A DNA stretch of 64,000 bases. Origin: Trichopria drosophilae. Taxonomy: Eukaryota; Arthropoda; Insecta; Hymenoptera; Diapriidae. Within the stretch, counting starts at the first letter, position 1, and the number at the start of each line of letters is the position of its first letter. Shown here piece by piece: positions 37,572-48,969 of this stretch. The position numbers and the translations under genes are program-made. The stretch spans positions 155,768,501 to 155,832,500 of the forward strand of contig CM059582.1 of assembly GCA_030407085.1 (NCBI GenBank), given 5' to 3'. A model generated the notes under the pieces. The model did no database searches. It was not told the origin of the DNA and was given only the letters and a program-made list of their open reading frames with translations.

Positions 37572-37700
37572 CCCTAGTAGAAATCAATATTTGCCATGCC
37601 AGCGCCACGCATGGACCCTACTTGCGCCTTACCAGGCAAGAGGGCCCATACAAGGCGCTGACATGGCGCTCGCTAGCACGAAAATCAATTACTACCAGGG
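37572..37700. mobile_element. 129-bp minimal element (CCCTAGTAG/CCCTGGTAG ends)
   Basis: The left end reads CCCTAGTAGAAATCAAT and the right end in reverse complement reads CCCTGGTAGTAATTGAT, 17 bp with four mismatches. CT lies on both sides (37570-37571 and 37701-37702), consistent with a two-base duplication. Inside, GCCATGCCAGCGCC and GGCGCTGACATGGCGC form further inverted pairs, with GCCTTACCAGGC at the centre. The 80-codon frame spanning it is not protein-like. Confidence 0.6.
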
Positions 37701-38043
37701 CTTTAACATTTCTTTAGTGCAAACAACGCATTTCCCATCTTAAGACATATCTATTAAATGCAACCAAACATTTCTTAATAGTTAAGAACCCGTTTGTATA
37801 CTATATGTTTGTAGCTAAAAAGTAATGATTTCTTAATAGTTGCAGAATATAATGGTGGGAGTCGCAACGCATCGTAACATAACCTAAAATGACAACACGG
37901 ATGTTTTGTTTGGTTTTTAAGAACGATTGAGTGCCATTGCAATTCGGTGGTTGTTATTGTGAATATAAATGAATTAAATATAATATTTATGCGTCGACTT
38001 AAATATGCGCGTTTTATAAACAAATATATCGTATAAGACACAT

Positions 38044-38970
38044 CCAAGGTAGAAATTAGTTTCGGAATAGTACCGGCATAGTACTGACACAGTACTGACT
38101 TCCAGAGTTACAGTACTGACCGCCAGTACTGGGCCATCACCGGCATGTAACGCTGTCCAGTACTGACTGCCAGAGTAGAGCAGTACTGAATTAGTACTGA
38201 TTGCCAGTTCGAAATTAATAATGGGCCAGTACTGACTAGAAATGGTTTCGAGACCATTGATATCGATATGCATAATAAAACCTAAAACAAAACTTTACAG
38301 ATATTTTGGATGCAGTCCAAATAAATCATATAAATATTATATGATTTAAAATATATGTTATTGGGAAAATATTTATATGTATGATTATGCTGATTTTACA
38401 CCATTAAATTTAATGTACTCGCATATAAAAATGTAAGGCTCGCAAACAAATTTGAAAAAAATTCGTCTCGACGGTCAGTAATCATTTCATACCGAGAACA
38501 GTACTGGTAGCCAGTAATGTTTGAGTACTGACTTGTTCAGACGGTCAGTAGTCGTCTAATAATAACAGTACTGGCAGTCAGTATTGAGTCAGTAGTGATT
38601 TTCTTCGGCGGTTAGTAATCATTTCACACCGACCGCAGTACTCGTAATTAGAACTATGTCAGTACTGATTTTCTTCGGCGATCAGTAATTGGCGGTACCG
38701 AAAACAGTACTGGCAATCAGTCCTGTGTCATTATTGATTTGCTTCGGCAGTCAGTAATCATTTCATTCCGATAACGGTATTGGCAATCAGTAGTGTGTCA
38801 GTACTGATTTGCTCCGGAGGTCAGTAATCATTTCATACCGCCATCAGTACTGGCCGACCGTACTTTGCCGATGTTAATGCCAGTACTGACACATTTCCGT
38901 TAATCAATATCAGGTACCAGTACTGCGTCAGTATCTCGCCGGAGTTTTGCTCGGCCCATTTCTACCTCTG
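38044..38970. mobile_element. 927-bp element with CAGTACTG arrays
   Basis: The ends are CCAAGGTAGAAAT (38044-38056) and ATTTCTACCTCTG (38958-38970), flanked by AT on both sides. Both flanks of the interior carry many copies of CAGTACTGA and its variants (AGTACT is self-complementary): at least nine around 38075-38235 and more than a dozen around 38500-38940. In the right half they form ~60-bp units ending TCAGTAATCATTTCATACCG. The middle (about 38270-38450) is plain AT-rich sequence. The minus-strand frame at 37974-38273 reads through the array and is not a gene. Confidence 0.75.
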
Positions 38971-40182
38971 ATGTCCAATCTCTTATTTTTGAATTTGCGC
39001 AGCTGCCGAGTTCAAAGTATACATTGCTTAACTATTAACAAATGGTCGATTCTGATGTAAGATAAAATGATAATATTGTATGAATCACCTTTAATATTAC
39101 AATATCATTTTTACATTAAAAAAACGATTGAGAAAAACTTTTCAATTGAATGATATATCTTTACAACAAACAATCCTTTTTCTCAGTGTATATTCACTCT
39201 TTTAATAATTCCATTACGCTTTTCATGTAAACTTAAATCACCGTTGAAATATGTTTATTTCTTCCGTTGAGTGTACATTACATCTACAGCAGCCTTCTAT
39301 ATGAGTAACAATTTTTCTATAATAAAAGACGACGTAACGGAAAACTTCTAACTTAGTTTTAGCATTACCTTGCCAGTGCCATGAAATGCTTTCACTAAAG
39401 TAGTAAAACAAATTGGATCTATGTATATATACGACTACACTTTAAGAGAGTAGATAAGAGATGCTATTGTCATTGTATTTGGAACCGTTTTATGGCTTTT
39501 CTCACATTTGGAACATATCTAAGGCTTTACGAAAAGATAACACGCCAATAAAAAGCTACTGACGAAGCTACGAAGACAGTTTTTTTCTTTCACTCAGTCC
39601 TTCCTACCAATGTTTATTATATGAATTCAACATTCATTTCGTATTAAATGTTTATTCATTAAAAATCAAGGAGATTAATATGGATTTAATTCATACTTCT
39701 AAACTCCCCGAACGCGATTTTCATGTAACGAGAAACGTGTCTAGAATTCATCATTTTTCAGTCTTCATAAATATGAAAGACATTGCATTGTTCTTCAGAT
39801 ATGGAATAATCGGTATGTTTTTACGACTACCCAGGTAGCAATTGACCACCGGCAGAGTACTGAATAAGTACTGACTGCCGGAGTTCAGTACTGACCGCCA
39901 GTACTGAGTCAGTAACGGGCCACCCCCGGCTGGTAACGCTGTCCAGTACTGACTGCCGGAGTAGAGCAGTACTGGACCAGTACTGATTACCGGTATAATT
40001 CTTGAGAATAAAAAAAATTAAATTCAATATTTTATTAATTTAATTTTGTCTTAATATTTTTTATGTATTTTTATTTATTAAATAATTGATTATTGTTGTT
40101 TATCGCATTACGTATTTCACATTTTATACTCTATTTTCTTATAATTCTAAATAATTGCAAATATAACTGAAAAAAAGCTTTT

Positions 40183-40255
40183 GCACCCGCCGGGAATCGA
40201 ACCTACGACCCTTAGATCCTAAAGCACGCATGCTAACCATTACGCCACATGCTAT
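40183..40255 (-). pseudogene. tRNA-derived sequence with intact Pol III A and B boxes
   Basis: On the minus strand TGGCGTAATGG fits the tRNA A-box consensus and GGTTCGATTCC fits the B box, 30-odd bases apart. A T-run follows (AAGCTTTTTTT), which could end Pol III transcription. The anticodon arm does not form a regular 5-bp stem with a 7-base loop (CTTTAGGATCTAAGG), the acceptor stem has mismatches and the T stem is poor. So it is not a functional tRNA. A tRNA-derived SINE head or tRNA fossil captured by the surrounding transposon is likely. Confidence 0.55.
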
Positions 40256-40326
40256 GTTGCAAAACAAAATTTCAGAACTGATACATTAAGATACATCCAA
40301 ACTTTGCAAAATTCAATTAAAAATTG

Positions 40327-41799
40327 TATATATATGGGGCATTCTTTGTCAACTGGGCCATCTCTCCTCCCCAAAATTCATTTGCACTAAAAAAATCGTT
40401 CCAGGGCTTAAAATTTAACTTAACATGTCTACTTTTGTTTCCCAAGTGGCAGGAAGCAAAATTCAAAATGGCGGACTGGGGGCGACGTCTAGAATGAAAA
40501 AATTCCACAAAATTCATTGTATATCTTATATAAATAATGATAACATCATGCATTAAAAATTTTTTCATGAGCACAAATTGTGCGTTCATGTACGTACTTT
40601 ACACACCGTTACTGTTTTCTAACAATTCAAAATGGCCGACCGAAATGAAATAATTCGCTTGATTCAGACGAAACTCGGTTGTAGGGGGGTTTTTGAGGTC
40701 GCTGATTCCGAATCTGAAGTTAAAAATTGGATATTCAAAATGGTGAACCCAATATGGCTGACCAAAATGAAAAAATTCGCTTGATTCAGACGAAACTCGG
40801 TTGTAGGGGGGTTTTTGAGGTCGCTGATTCCGAATCTGAAGTTAAAAGTTGGACATTCAAAATGGTGAACCCAACATGGATGTAGTAAAGAATAATAAAA
40901 TGAAAAAATGTCTCTGTGTTTAACCAGGGTTGACACTGTCATCACATTTAAATGGTGAAGCCTATATTACTTTTTTCATTTTTTCATTTTTTTGTTTTTT
41001 TAGGGCCAGAGTTTGATCATTTAACAACGAAATCGAATGCAGTTTTTGGATTCGCGGAAAAGGTAAATTAATTTATGAAAAATAAGAAAAATACTTTAAA
41101 AAAATAAAAAATGAAAACATGAAAAAAAAAAGAAAAAAGTAATGTGGGCTTCACCATTTAAATGTGAAGACAGTGTCAACCCTGGTTAAACACAGAGACA
41201 TTTTTTCATTTTATTATTCTTTACTACGTCCATGTTGGGTTCACCATTTTGAATGTCCAACTTTTAACTTCAGATTCGGAATCAGCGACCTCAAAAATCC
41301 CCCTACAACCGAGTTTCGTCTGAATCAAGCGAATTTTTTCATTTTGGTCGGCCATATTGGGTTCACCATTTTGAATATCCAATTTTTAACTTCAGATTCG
41401 GAATCAGCGACCTCAAAAACCCCCCTACAACCGAGTTTTGTCTGAATCAAGCGAATTTTTCCATTTCGGTCGGCCATATTGGGTCCCCCATTTTGAATTG
41501 TTAGAAAACAGTAACGGTGTGTAAAGTACGTACATGAACGCACAATTTTTGCTCATGAAAAAATTTTTAATGCATGATGGTATCATTATTTATATAAGAT
41601 ATACAATGAATTTTGTGGAATTTTTTCATTCTAGACGTCGCCACCAGTCCGCCATTTTGAATTTTGCTTCCTGCCACTTGGGAAACAAAAGTAGACATGT
41701 TAAGTTAAATTTTAAGCCCTGGAACGATTCTTTTAGTGCAAATGAATTTTGGGGAGGGTAGATGGCCCAGTTGACAAAGAATGCCCCATATATATATAT
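40327..41799. mobile_element. 1.47-kb foldback element with tandem-duplicated arms
   Basis: The left arm (40327-41002) and right arm (41100-41799) are near-identical inverted copies, and the loop is only about 100 bp. Each arm holds two tandem copies of an ~105-bp unit with landmarks GAAACTCGGTTGTAGGG, GAGGTCGCTGATTCCGAATC and TTCAAAATGGTGAACCCAA. TATATA sequence at both outer edges hides any TA duplication. Open frames in the arms (40664-40945, 41164-41445, 40317-40589 and 41534-41761) are mirror images of each other and are not genes. The high arm identity points to recent insertion or gene conversion between arms. Confidence 0.85.
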
Positions 41800-44700
41800 T
41801 TTTGCTTAGGTTGAAATTATTTTTAGATCCATGTCCTATATAAAACTTAAAAAGCTAAAAAATTTTGTTCTAAACAAAAATAGTCGTTATTTCTCAAAAG
41901 AAACGCTGTATACTATTACTTATTATTTATATTTAATTTTCTATGTGAGGAGGGTACTAGTAATAGGAGTAAAAATAAAAAAAGTCTTATAAACCCCGGT
42001 TATGCTTACGGATAAACTTTTATTTGTTGAATAGACATTATTACACAAAAGAATATCTAATTTGTCTCTAATCTGTCTAATTATTTTTTAATAATAAACA
42101 TTTGCCTATATATTAATTCAGTTTCGGACATTGCTACTGACTGCCAGTATAGGGTCAGCACTGTTGTGCTACGGAAGTCGGTACTGACTCAACTCCGTAT
42201 GTGAGTACTGTCGGTCAGTACTGGTTCAGTACTTTTCCAGTGGTGTAGCCAGTACTGATTCCGCTCCATGAATCAGTACTGTGTTTCATTACTGGGTAAG
42301 TACCCTGCCGGTGGTTAACTCCGGCAGTCCTCCGAGATTGCTACCTGGGTAATAGGCAAAATATTACAACTGCAAAGGAGCACCACATCGACGAAAGAGT
42401 TAGGTTATATTCGTTTTAATAATTTTAGTGGATCTATTTCTGCCATTACTTCAAAGGAAACGATATTAACATCGTATTATAAGTATACTGGTATGAAAAA
42501 TACTTTTACTATGATTAATGTTTCGGATTTTTAAATAATATTTCTAAGTATGAGGATTAGACCTGGGGTCTATTCCTTTTTAAATCATATGCATCTTTAC
42601 GATTAATTTCCAGGCATATATTACTAACTTTTACGTTAGATTTAACATTAAATGCATATACGGCATTTTCAATACCCAAAACTATTTAAATTAGTGCAGA
42701 TTATATATCAGCCTTATATACCAGTATAGATGAAAATAATTAAAAATCTTCACCTCGATCCGGCTGGCACACAATTTTAATGAATTCTAATAATAATCTA
42801 CTTCTTTATAGTTGGTTTCTCTGTACATTTCTGAACGATGCGGAGAATGAGCTTTAATTAAAATTTCTCATATAAGTCAATATTAATTACATTTTTTACA
42901 TATTCTTGTACATTACTTTACGCTTTTAAAAGAAATCTGAGAAAAATTGAATTTTAATAATGATAATTTGAAAATATAATAGTATTTATTTATGATGTTT
43001 CTCGAAGGAAATGTACTGAAGTATATATTGTAAGGGAACTGCGCGTTCTTGCTGAATCTTCTAAATATCAACTGGAAGTTTCACTGGTGCACTGCAGCAG
43101 TATATTTTTACATTTGCGATATTTCGCGGAAATGCATTCGTCAAAGGGATTTTAAGAAGAACCAGACAAGTAGAGTAAGCAAGCGAGTAAGTGAGTGACT
43201 GCAATAGAATGATGGAGAGGCGGAGAGAGATGGAATTCGTCGAGTCCCCCGTCGTTCAAATATCTTTTTCTATATTTAAATTCTTGTGTGCTGTTGACAA
43301 CAAGATGTAAAAATCATATAGTCTTCGAAAACGAGAAAATATGATATAATAGATCATATCGCTAAAAGAAAATTTTCAACAACTTGAGAAACTTTGTATT
43401 TTCTGTTCGTGGTATCATATCACAATAATTAAATGTCCATTATTCAAAATGGTAACTACTGAAATTTAAATTAGAACAGTAATTGGTATTACTTTCACTG
43501 CAATTTCAAATTAGGCGAATATGTTATTTAACCTGGTTAAAGTATGTGCATTATTTATATTACTGCTCGTTTTATTGATGAGTTACTAATTATCATATGT
43601 TGTCAACATGTAACATGTTTTTGTGATGAAAATCGCTTGTCCCTTTTATAACGGATGTACATCACTATGTGTGTTAGTTTAAAACTGAAACAAAAGTCGT
43701 ATATATTACATGAATGAATTCAAAATATAATATAATTTATATTCCCCTTTCGAAAAGTTAATGAATGATGAAAATTTGAATGCAATAACAGATGAAAAAC
43801 AAGGTAAGTTGAAAGTAACAAAAAAGTCCATTATATCATTATTTATGTCAAATAAAATACCCTCAGAAATTACTTTTGTAAAATAAATGTTATAAAATAT
43901 TATCAATTTTTAGTGGCACGTCAAGTAAGCTTGTTTTCATTGTTTATGTTGGTGAACGATCGTTTTTAAGGTAGATAAATTTTATAAATATAAATAAATG
44001 ATAATATATAATAACATTTATTTAATACGGATTGTCGATTTTAACTTCGGGAAATGTTAAAATAAAGTGGGCCGAGGTTCAAAATTCCGAATGAAAAATA
44101 TACCGTATGTCTGAAAATCCGAAAATAATAATTGCTCATTTATTAATTAATTAAAACAAATAAATGTGGTTAATTAATGTTATGTGTTACACCAGATTCA
44201 TGAAACATAAAATACTAAATAGTACTTTTGAACACCAGTAATTCCAATGATAAATTAATAAGAAAACAATCAATACGGTACCAACACCGGTGAATTTATT
44301 TTTAGGTTATTCATTTCTTACATCTCATATTTTATTTTTTGATTTCCTTTACTAGCGGAGATTTTTTTAATTTCGATTAATGTACTTTTAGAATTTTTAA
44401 CCATGGCCAACGTGTACCAAATTTTGATTCGGGTCATTATCATAACATCCATTATAATTATAAATTAAAAATTCTTCTATTTTGAATAATTTTAATTAGT
44501 GCTTTTTAATATCCTCATTATCGTACTAACTATGTTGATCGATTTTCGCAGAAAATATTTTCAGCAGCGAACGTTATTAATCAAATATTAATATCCTTCA
44601 CCAGTTTTAATATGAAAAAGGTTTCAGAATCGTCAAAGTCTCACTAATTGCCACACATGACATTTTATCTTATTGCAAATTGAGTGGCAAAAAACGACGT

Positions 44701-45100
44701 AAACAAAATTACCTTCAACTGACTGAATTTTTTGCTTCAATTATTATTTAAATTATTAATTTAATACATTCGGTATTTTTATAGAAAATATATGAATTCT
44801 GTTCAACGTGAAAATTTAGTATAATTGATCTTTAAATAACACTTTTATTAGGGAATGGTCACTATCGATGTTTTCAAACTATACAACAGTGTATGTTCGA
44901 TTTTTTTTTAAGTGATGCGAACATTCGAAAAGAACACTTTTAGCAACTCGAATTACATTTATCTTGTTCTAGTTTTACCAGTAGATGAGATTTTCAATAA
45001 TAAAGTGAGGACGATATGCTAATTTCAGAGATAACCTCAGAAACTCGAAAACAAATTGCTATAGAGACAAATGCTTTAAATAATAGTTTATTCCATACCA

Positions 45101-45683
45101 CAGGGTGTAACTTGATATTTTCGTAACGATCTTTGATGATCAGGTAGACAAGAGTCACTTGTGTTATATAATAGTATTAGTTAGAATGTGTTATTTAATG
45201 TTGGCATTTTGTACTGGAATTTCATCAAAAGAGGAATTAAAGGCAAATGACTTTAATGCGAAAACATTGAAAGGGTAAATTATGGAGCAATTATGACTAA
45301 TTATTTAAAAAAAAGGAAAAGAATTTAAAAAAATATGTCTTAAAGTTAATAGAAATAAAAATAGTGGACATTCATTATATGCTGGAAATAATACTAGTCA
45401 AAATGATAAGGAGTTATGGAACCAAAGAATATCATTGTAGGTCAAAAACCAATAGAGACAATTTATAGAGCTTTAAAATATCTTTAAAATGAGCTCCGGT
45501 TCGTTAAGATACCTTCAAACAGAGTCGAGATATTTCAAAAAATGTGATTTTTTCACCTAAAGTTTAGTGTTGAATAACTTAAAAACTCTACCTTCCCGGA
45601 AATTTTTTCAGAGGAAAAAGTTGTTCAGAATTATCTGTAGAATCTAGAGTTAGCCGCTGGGTAATGGTTGGCCGATCACCCTG
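45101..45683. mobile_element. Possible 0.58-kb element with CAGGGTG ends
   Basis: CAGGGTGTAAC at 45101 and, in reverse complement, CAGGGTGATCGG ending at 45683 give only a 7-bp exact TIR. TA follows on the right and CA precedes on the left. The segment 45480-45683 (containing CTACCTTCCCGGAAATTTTT and TCTAGAGTTAGCCGCTGGGT) has the compact look of an element end. It could instead be a solo fragment. Confidence 0.3.
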
Positions 45684-46009
45684 TATAATAGGTACGTGCA
45701 CAGATATAAAAACTCCCTGTAATTCCCCTTTACGAAACAGATGTAATATCACGCTTTAACTATTTATTAAAATATTCATGGTGTATCAATAAATTACTGT
45801 TTATGCATTCTCCAGATTTTGCAGTAAAGCCACTACTTTGAGGGCATTTGTTTTACACACTTCATTACCAAAGCTGCAATCAACTATTGAAATAAATGGA
45901 TCTTTTTTGGATGCTGGTTGCAGTCTGTTTAGAACTAATTTGTTGTCTTCTAATAAAAGTCGCCTTTATTAACCATTTGAAGCATACGTTTTCCCCTACA
46001 TGGAAAACA

Positions 46010-46185
46010 GTCGAAATTTCTTACTCGGGAGTTTTCGATGTCGCTAATTACAAATATGACGTCAGTTTTTTAAACTCAAAATGGTGTATCGAAGATAGAG
46101 AGCCACAATGTAATAATTTGATTGATGCAGATGAAACTGAAAAGGCTAATTGCAAGGGTACTTGGGGGTTTTCCGTATTTCAAAA
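46010..46185. repeat. Old copy of the ~105-bp foldback unit
   Basis: GTTTTCGATGTCGCTAATTA (46031 on), then GACGTCAG and CTCAAAATGGTG, line up with the foldback unit (TTTTTGAGGTCGCTGATTCC, TTCAAAATGGTG). The following TTGATTGATGCAGATGAAAC, then TGCAAGGGTACTTGGGGGTT, lines up with the start of the next unit (CTTGATTCAGACGAAAC, then TTGTAGGGGGGTTTTT). So one and a half units survive with many substitutions. The 104-codon frame over it (45896-46210) is therefore repeat-derived rather than a gene. Confidence 0.5.
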
Positions 46186-46319
46186 ATTATTAATAGTGTA
46201 CTTGCAATGACACATCTTATTCCAGAATAGTGAATTTGTCATTTTGAATTTAAATATATAGATTGATAGAGAGAATAAATTAAATTGCATAATACATAGA
46301 ATTGAAAATTAATACTCAC

Positions 46320-46544
46320 AATAAATGTCGAGCGGTATTTCTCTGATAACCTCCTTGGCTTGATCAGGTGTTCCAGACTTCGCTCTACACTCCAGTTTCG
46401 ACCCCCATAAAGATCTCGTCACTTTACTAATAAATAACTGATTCACCGTAAACTTCCTCGTTGAACCTATAACGATTGGTGTGTCAGTCACTCCATCCAG
46501 CAGTTCTCCATCTCGCCACCATGTAACCGATGGTTTCGGTTTAC
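46320..46544 (-). CDS. side: Side-family cell-adhesion protein, exon for second part of Ig2
   Basis: This is the third visible exon, with acceptor TTTATCAG and donor GTGAGT, 225 bp. It opens with GT that completes the glycine of the upstream G-G, giving G-K-P-K-P-S-V-T-W-W-R-D-G-E-L-L-D. That is the double-tryptophan C strand typical of the second Ig domain in the Side family. After an N-Q-L-F-I-S-K-V-T-R strand comes the second Ig cysteine in S-K-L-E-C-R-A-K-S-G. The G strand V-I-R-E-I-P-L-D-I-Y leads into Ig3 (L-K-P). The first cysteine of this domain is in the exon at 49454-49564. The exon acts outside the cell as part of the adhesive region. Confidence 0.92.
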
Positions 46545-47484
46545 CTGATAAAATAACAGGTTACATTTATTCCTATCAGTTGAAACATTAATTGAAGAAA
46601 TATAAACAAAAAATGAAGGTTCTTTCGTCTTTCGTTTCGAGTTCATTTAAAACACCAATGCCGAGAGTTCGTACAGAATTATCTGCAACTTGACTAATTA
46701 TTTATTCTTTTATTCTTGGAGCAAGTTTTCTTTTGTTGATTTTTTGAATGTCGAAGTTCAGAAACTTTCTGAGCAACATCAGGGAAATAGATTCAATCGG
46801 TAAATAGAAGAATAACAACGAGGTTAGAAGATCGTCAGCGCGGGTATGCGCTTGATACTTGACAGACGTAAATTTTATACTTGATGCATAATCCGAGTTT
46901 CTTAAATATTCCACGTAAAGCACGGGACGAAGTTCATTTAAAGTGAAAGATACTGGGACCGACTGAAAGGAGTAAGTATCATTAAGTCCTATTATTTTAT
47001 TTTTTATGTCTTATCAGTGCTATCCTCTTCGTAATCTCCCTGTGTCTTTCTCGTTCATTTAATCACTCGCTTTTTTCTTTCCACCGGGGCGCTCATCGCC
47101 GTTACCTACTTCAGTAGAGCCATAAAACGAACAGAACGGTGAATACTTTGACGGCTGCCCTCACCCATTCTCGTCCACGTGGAAGTAATTCCTATGTTAA
47201 TCCTTCTTTGAACGTCGGGACGCTACCCGCACGGTTGTGTTGAACGCGCTTGGTCCATACTTTAGTTACGATAGTTCGAACTCTAGCTTACTCCAGTTGA
47301 ATTACGCGTAGGGGTTATCTGTTCGTACTTTGCGTGGTTTCACGACGGAAAGTGATCTAATAGCATAAGGAGATATGTGTAGGTGCACGAACTAAGCCGA
47401 ATAGTGGTGGGTTGAAGTTAAAGAGAGGAGGAGCAAAAAATGGACGCCGTGAAAATCGAAAAACAGAGCGAAATGTCAGATATG

Positions 47485-47557
47485 TGAGCGAACGTGAGAG
47501 AGGGAGAAAGATAGAATGACAGATAGAGAGGGAGAGCGAAAGAGAGAGCGAGAGAGT
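47485..47557 (+). repeat. GA-rich simple repeat
   Basis: A purine tract of (GA)n with G interruptions, for example GAGAGAGGGAGAAAG and GAAAGAGAGAGCGAGAGAG. GAGAG motifs are known GAGA-factor sites in insects, but nothing else here indicates a promoter. Confidence 0.7.
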
Positions 47558-47977
47558 AAATTTATCCTGACAGTTATTTGTATTCGAACGAGGTGCGCTT
47601 TGTCTTGCCCGAACAAGCGTCAAATTAGAGGCCAAGCGCCCCAATTTTCGTCGACAAGAGTCATTTTTTTCACGAGCCGTAGGAAAGACTATCTGCGGGA
47701 AATTTCACTAAGGTGGTTTAATCGACCGAGCGCTCACCTTTCACTTATACTTTTTTACCAAAACATCAGTATTGTCTGTTGATTAGATAATAACTGTCCT
47801 TATCTATAATACCACTTTGTACTTATTCCTTGTCCCGTTTAATTAAATATGTATGTAAAATAGTCTTGTTAATAGTAGTTTTTATGTAAATAGAAATAAA
47901 CAGATGATATTTTTATTGTAAAATTTGTGACTTAGAAAATTTTCGATATGAATTTGGCCCTTAATAATTCTTATATA

Positions 47978-48969
47978 CCCAAGAAAAAATTGGATTAGAT
48001 TTTGATAAAAGTCCGTCAGATGCTTATGTGATCTAAATGGGATCCTAGTTTTGAGACACTTCAGGACCAAAGTTAGAGTTATAATTATGGGAGATTGAAA
48101 ACTGATCCAATTTTTGTCTGAAATGGTCAACTTTTGATCAGGTTTAAATATGTAGAGAAGCTGGTTGTCGATGCGCGGACATTAAAAAGTGATCTCGTTT
48201 GGATCATTTTATGGTCAAAGAAAGATCTGTTTATGCTCGCCTTAAACGACTGAGAATCAAATTGCGACTGGATTGAGATCCAAAAATGATCGTCTTGTGA
48301 TCCATTAATGATCAAGATTTCGATGAAGCTGTATTCAGAACGGACCAAAATCTAGTGTACTTCCGGTATATAAGAAATATTTTTATGATCGCTATTAAAC
48401 CAAAAATGAATGATAATGATTTTCATAGCAAAAGATAAATCGAAACATGACGAGAATCAAGTAATGACCAGTTTTTTCGTGTAAAAAATGTATTTTCTTG
48501 ATTACTATTGAATAGAATAAGATTTGTTAATATAATTTAATCCAAAATGAGATCAAGAAGTGCAATTTTGTTGAAATAATTGATTTTTATACCTGACATT
48601 TTCTGTTGACTGATCGTCATCAGAGATTATATAATATGACATATCATATTAAAAAAGAATATCGAATTGTTTCCGTTCGTTTCGGTTCAACTTAGGTTAA
48701 AATGAAAATGTTAGAAATCAAAAACAAGTGAATGATGAGTGACATTAACATAACCGATACTTCTCCAAATATCTTGGAGTGGAACTGTGAAGCCGAATTT
48801 GTAATAGCGTTTTTAGGATTTGCTACATGATATCATCATAAATCAGATATTTATAACTGTTTTTTGGTAGTAAACTCGTCTAACTTTGATCCTGAATCTC
48901 TCAAAATTAGGGTCCCATTTAGATCACATAAGGATCTGATCGACTTTGATCAACTTATTTTCTCTCGGG
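47978..48969. mobile_element. 992-bp element with GATC-rich arrays (CCCAAGA/CCCGAGA ends)
   Basis: The left end is CCCAAGAAAAAATTGG and the right end in reverse complement is CCCGAGAGAAAATAAG. TA precedes on the left and CA follows on the right, perhaps a mutated TA. The arms continue as diverged inverted copies for about 100 bp, with the landmark CTTATGTGATCTAAATGGGA in both. The left half of the interior (48040-48350) is dense in TGATC, GGATC and AGATC words. The frames at 47882-48348 are repeat-derived. No transposase is visible. Confidence 0.7.

Larger units (their letters stand above)
39830..42349. mobile_element. CCCAGGTAGCAAT element with CAGTACTG arrays and a nested foldback
   Basis: The termini are CCCAGGTAGCAAT (39830-39842) and the exact inverse (42337-42349), flanked by TA on both sides. 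Both subterminal regions (39855-39990 and 42125-42320) carry the same CAGTACTGACTGCCGG-type motif as the element at 38044-38970, so the two are relatives. Between them lie a tRNA-like sequence (40183-40255) and a foldback of about 1.47 kb (40327-41799). Without the foldback the element would be about 1.05 kb, similar to its relative. No transposase is encoded. Confidence 0.8.
37090..46319 (-). other. Intron of about 9.2 kb between Ig2 and Ig3 exons
   Basis: The intron runs from donor GTGAGT (below 46320) to acceptor CAG (above 37089). It contains the elements at 37572-37700, 38044-38970, 39830-42349 (with nested foldback) and a possible one at 45101-45683, plus an old repeat copy at 46010-46185. 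The stretches 38971-39829 and 42350-45100 are AT-rich with no gene seen; the 66-codon frame at 43706-43906 is low complexity. Confidence 0.75.

Noticed and set aside
40183..40255. Functional tRNA gene
   Set aside because: The A and B boxes fit, but the anticodon and acceptor stems do not form and the anticodon loop is irregular.
40317..41761. Four open frames of 75-93 codons that look conserved
   Set aside because: They are mirror copies in the two arms of the foldback. Their similarity comes from the inverted repeat, not from protein selection.
45896..46210. 104-codon plus-strand frame with a hydrophobic start resembling a signal peptide
   Set aside because: Much of it aligns with the 105-bp foldback unit, and it lies in an intron without splice or regulatory support.
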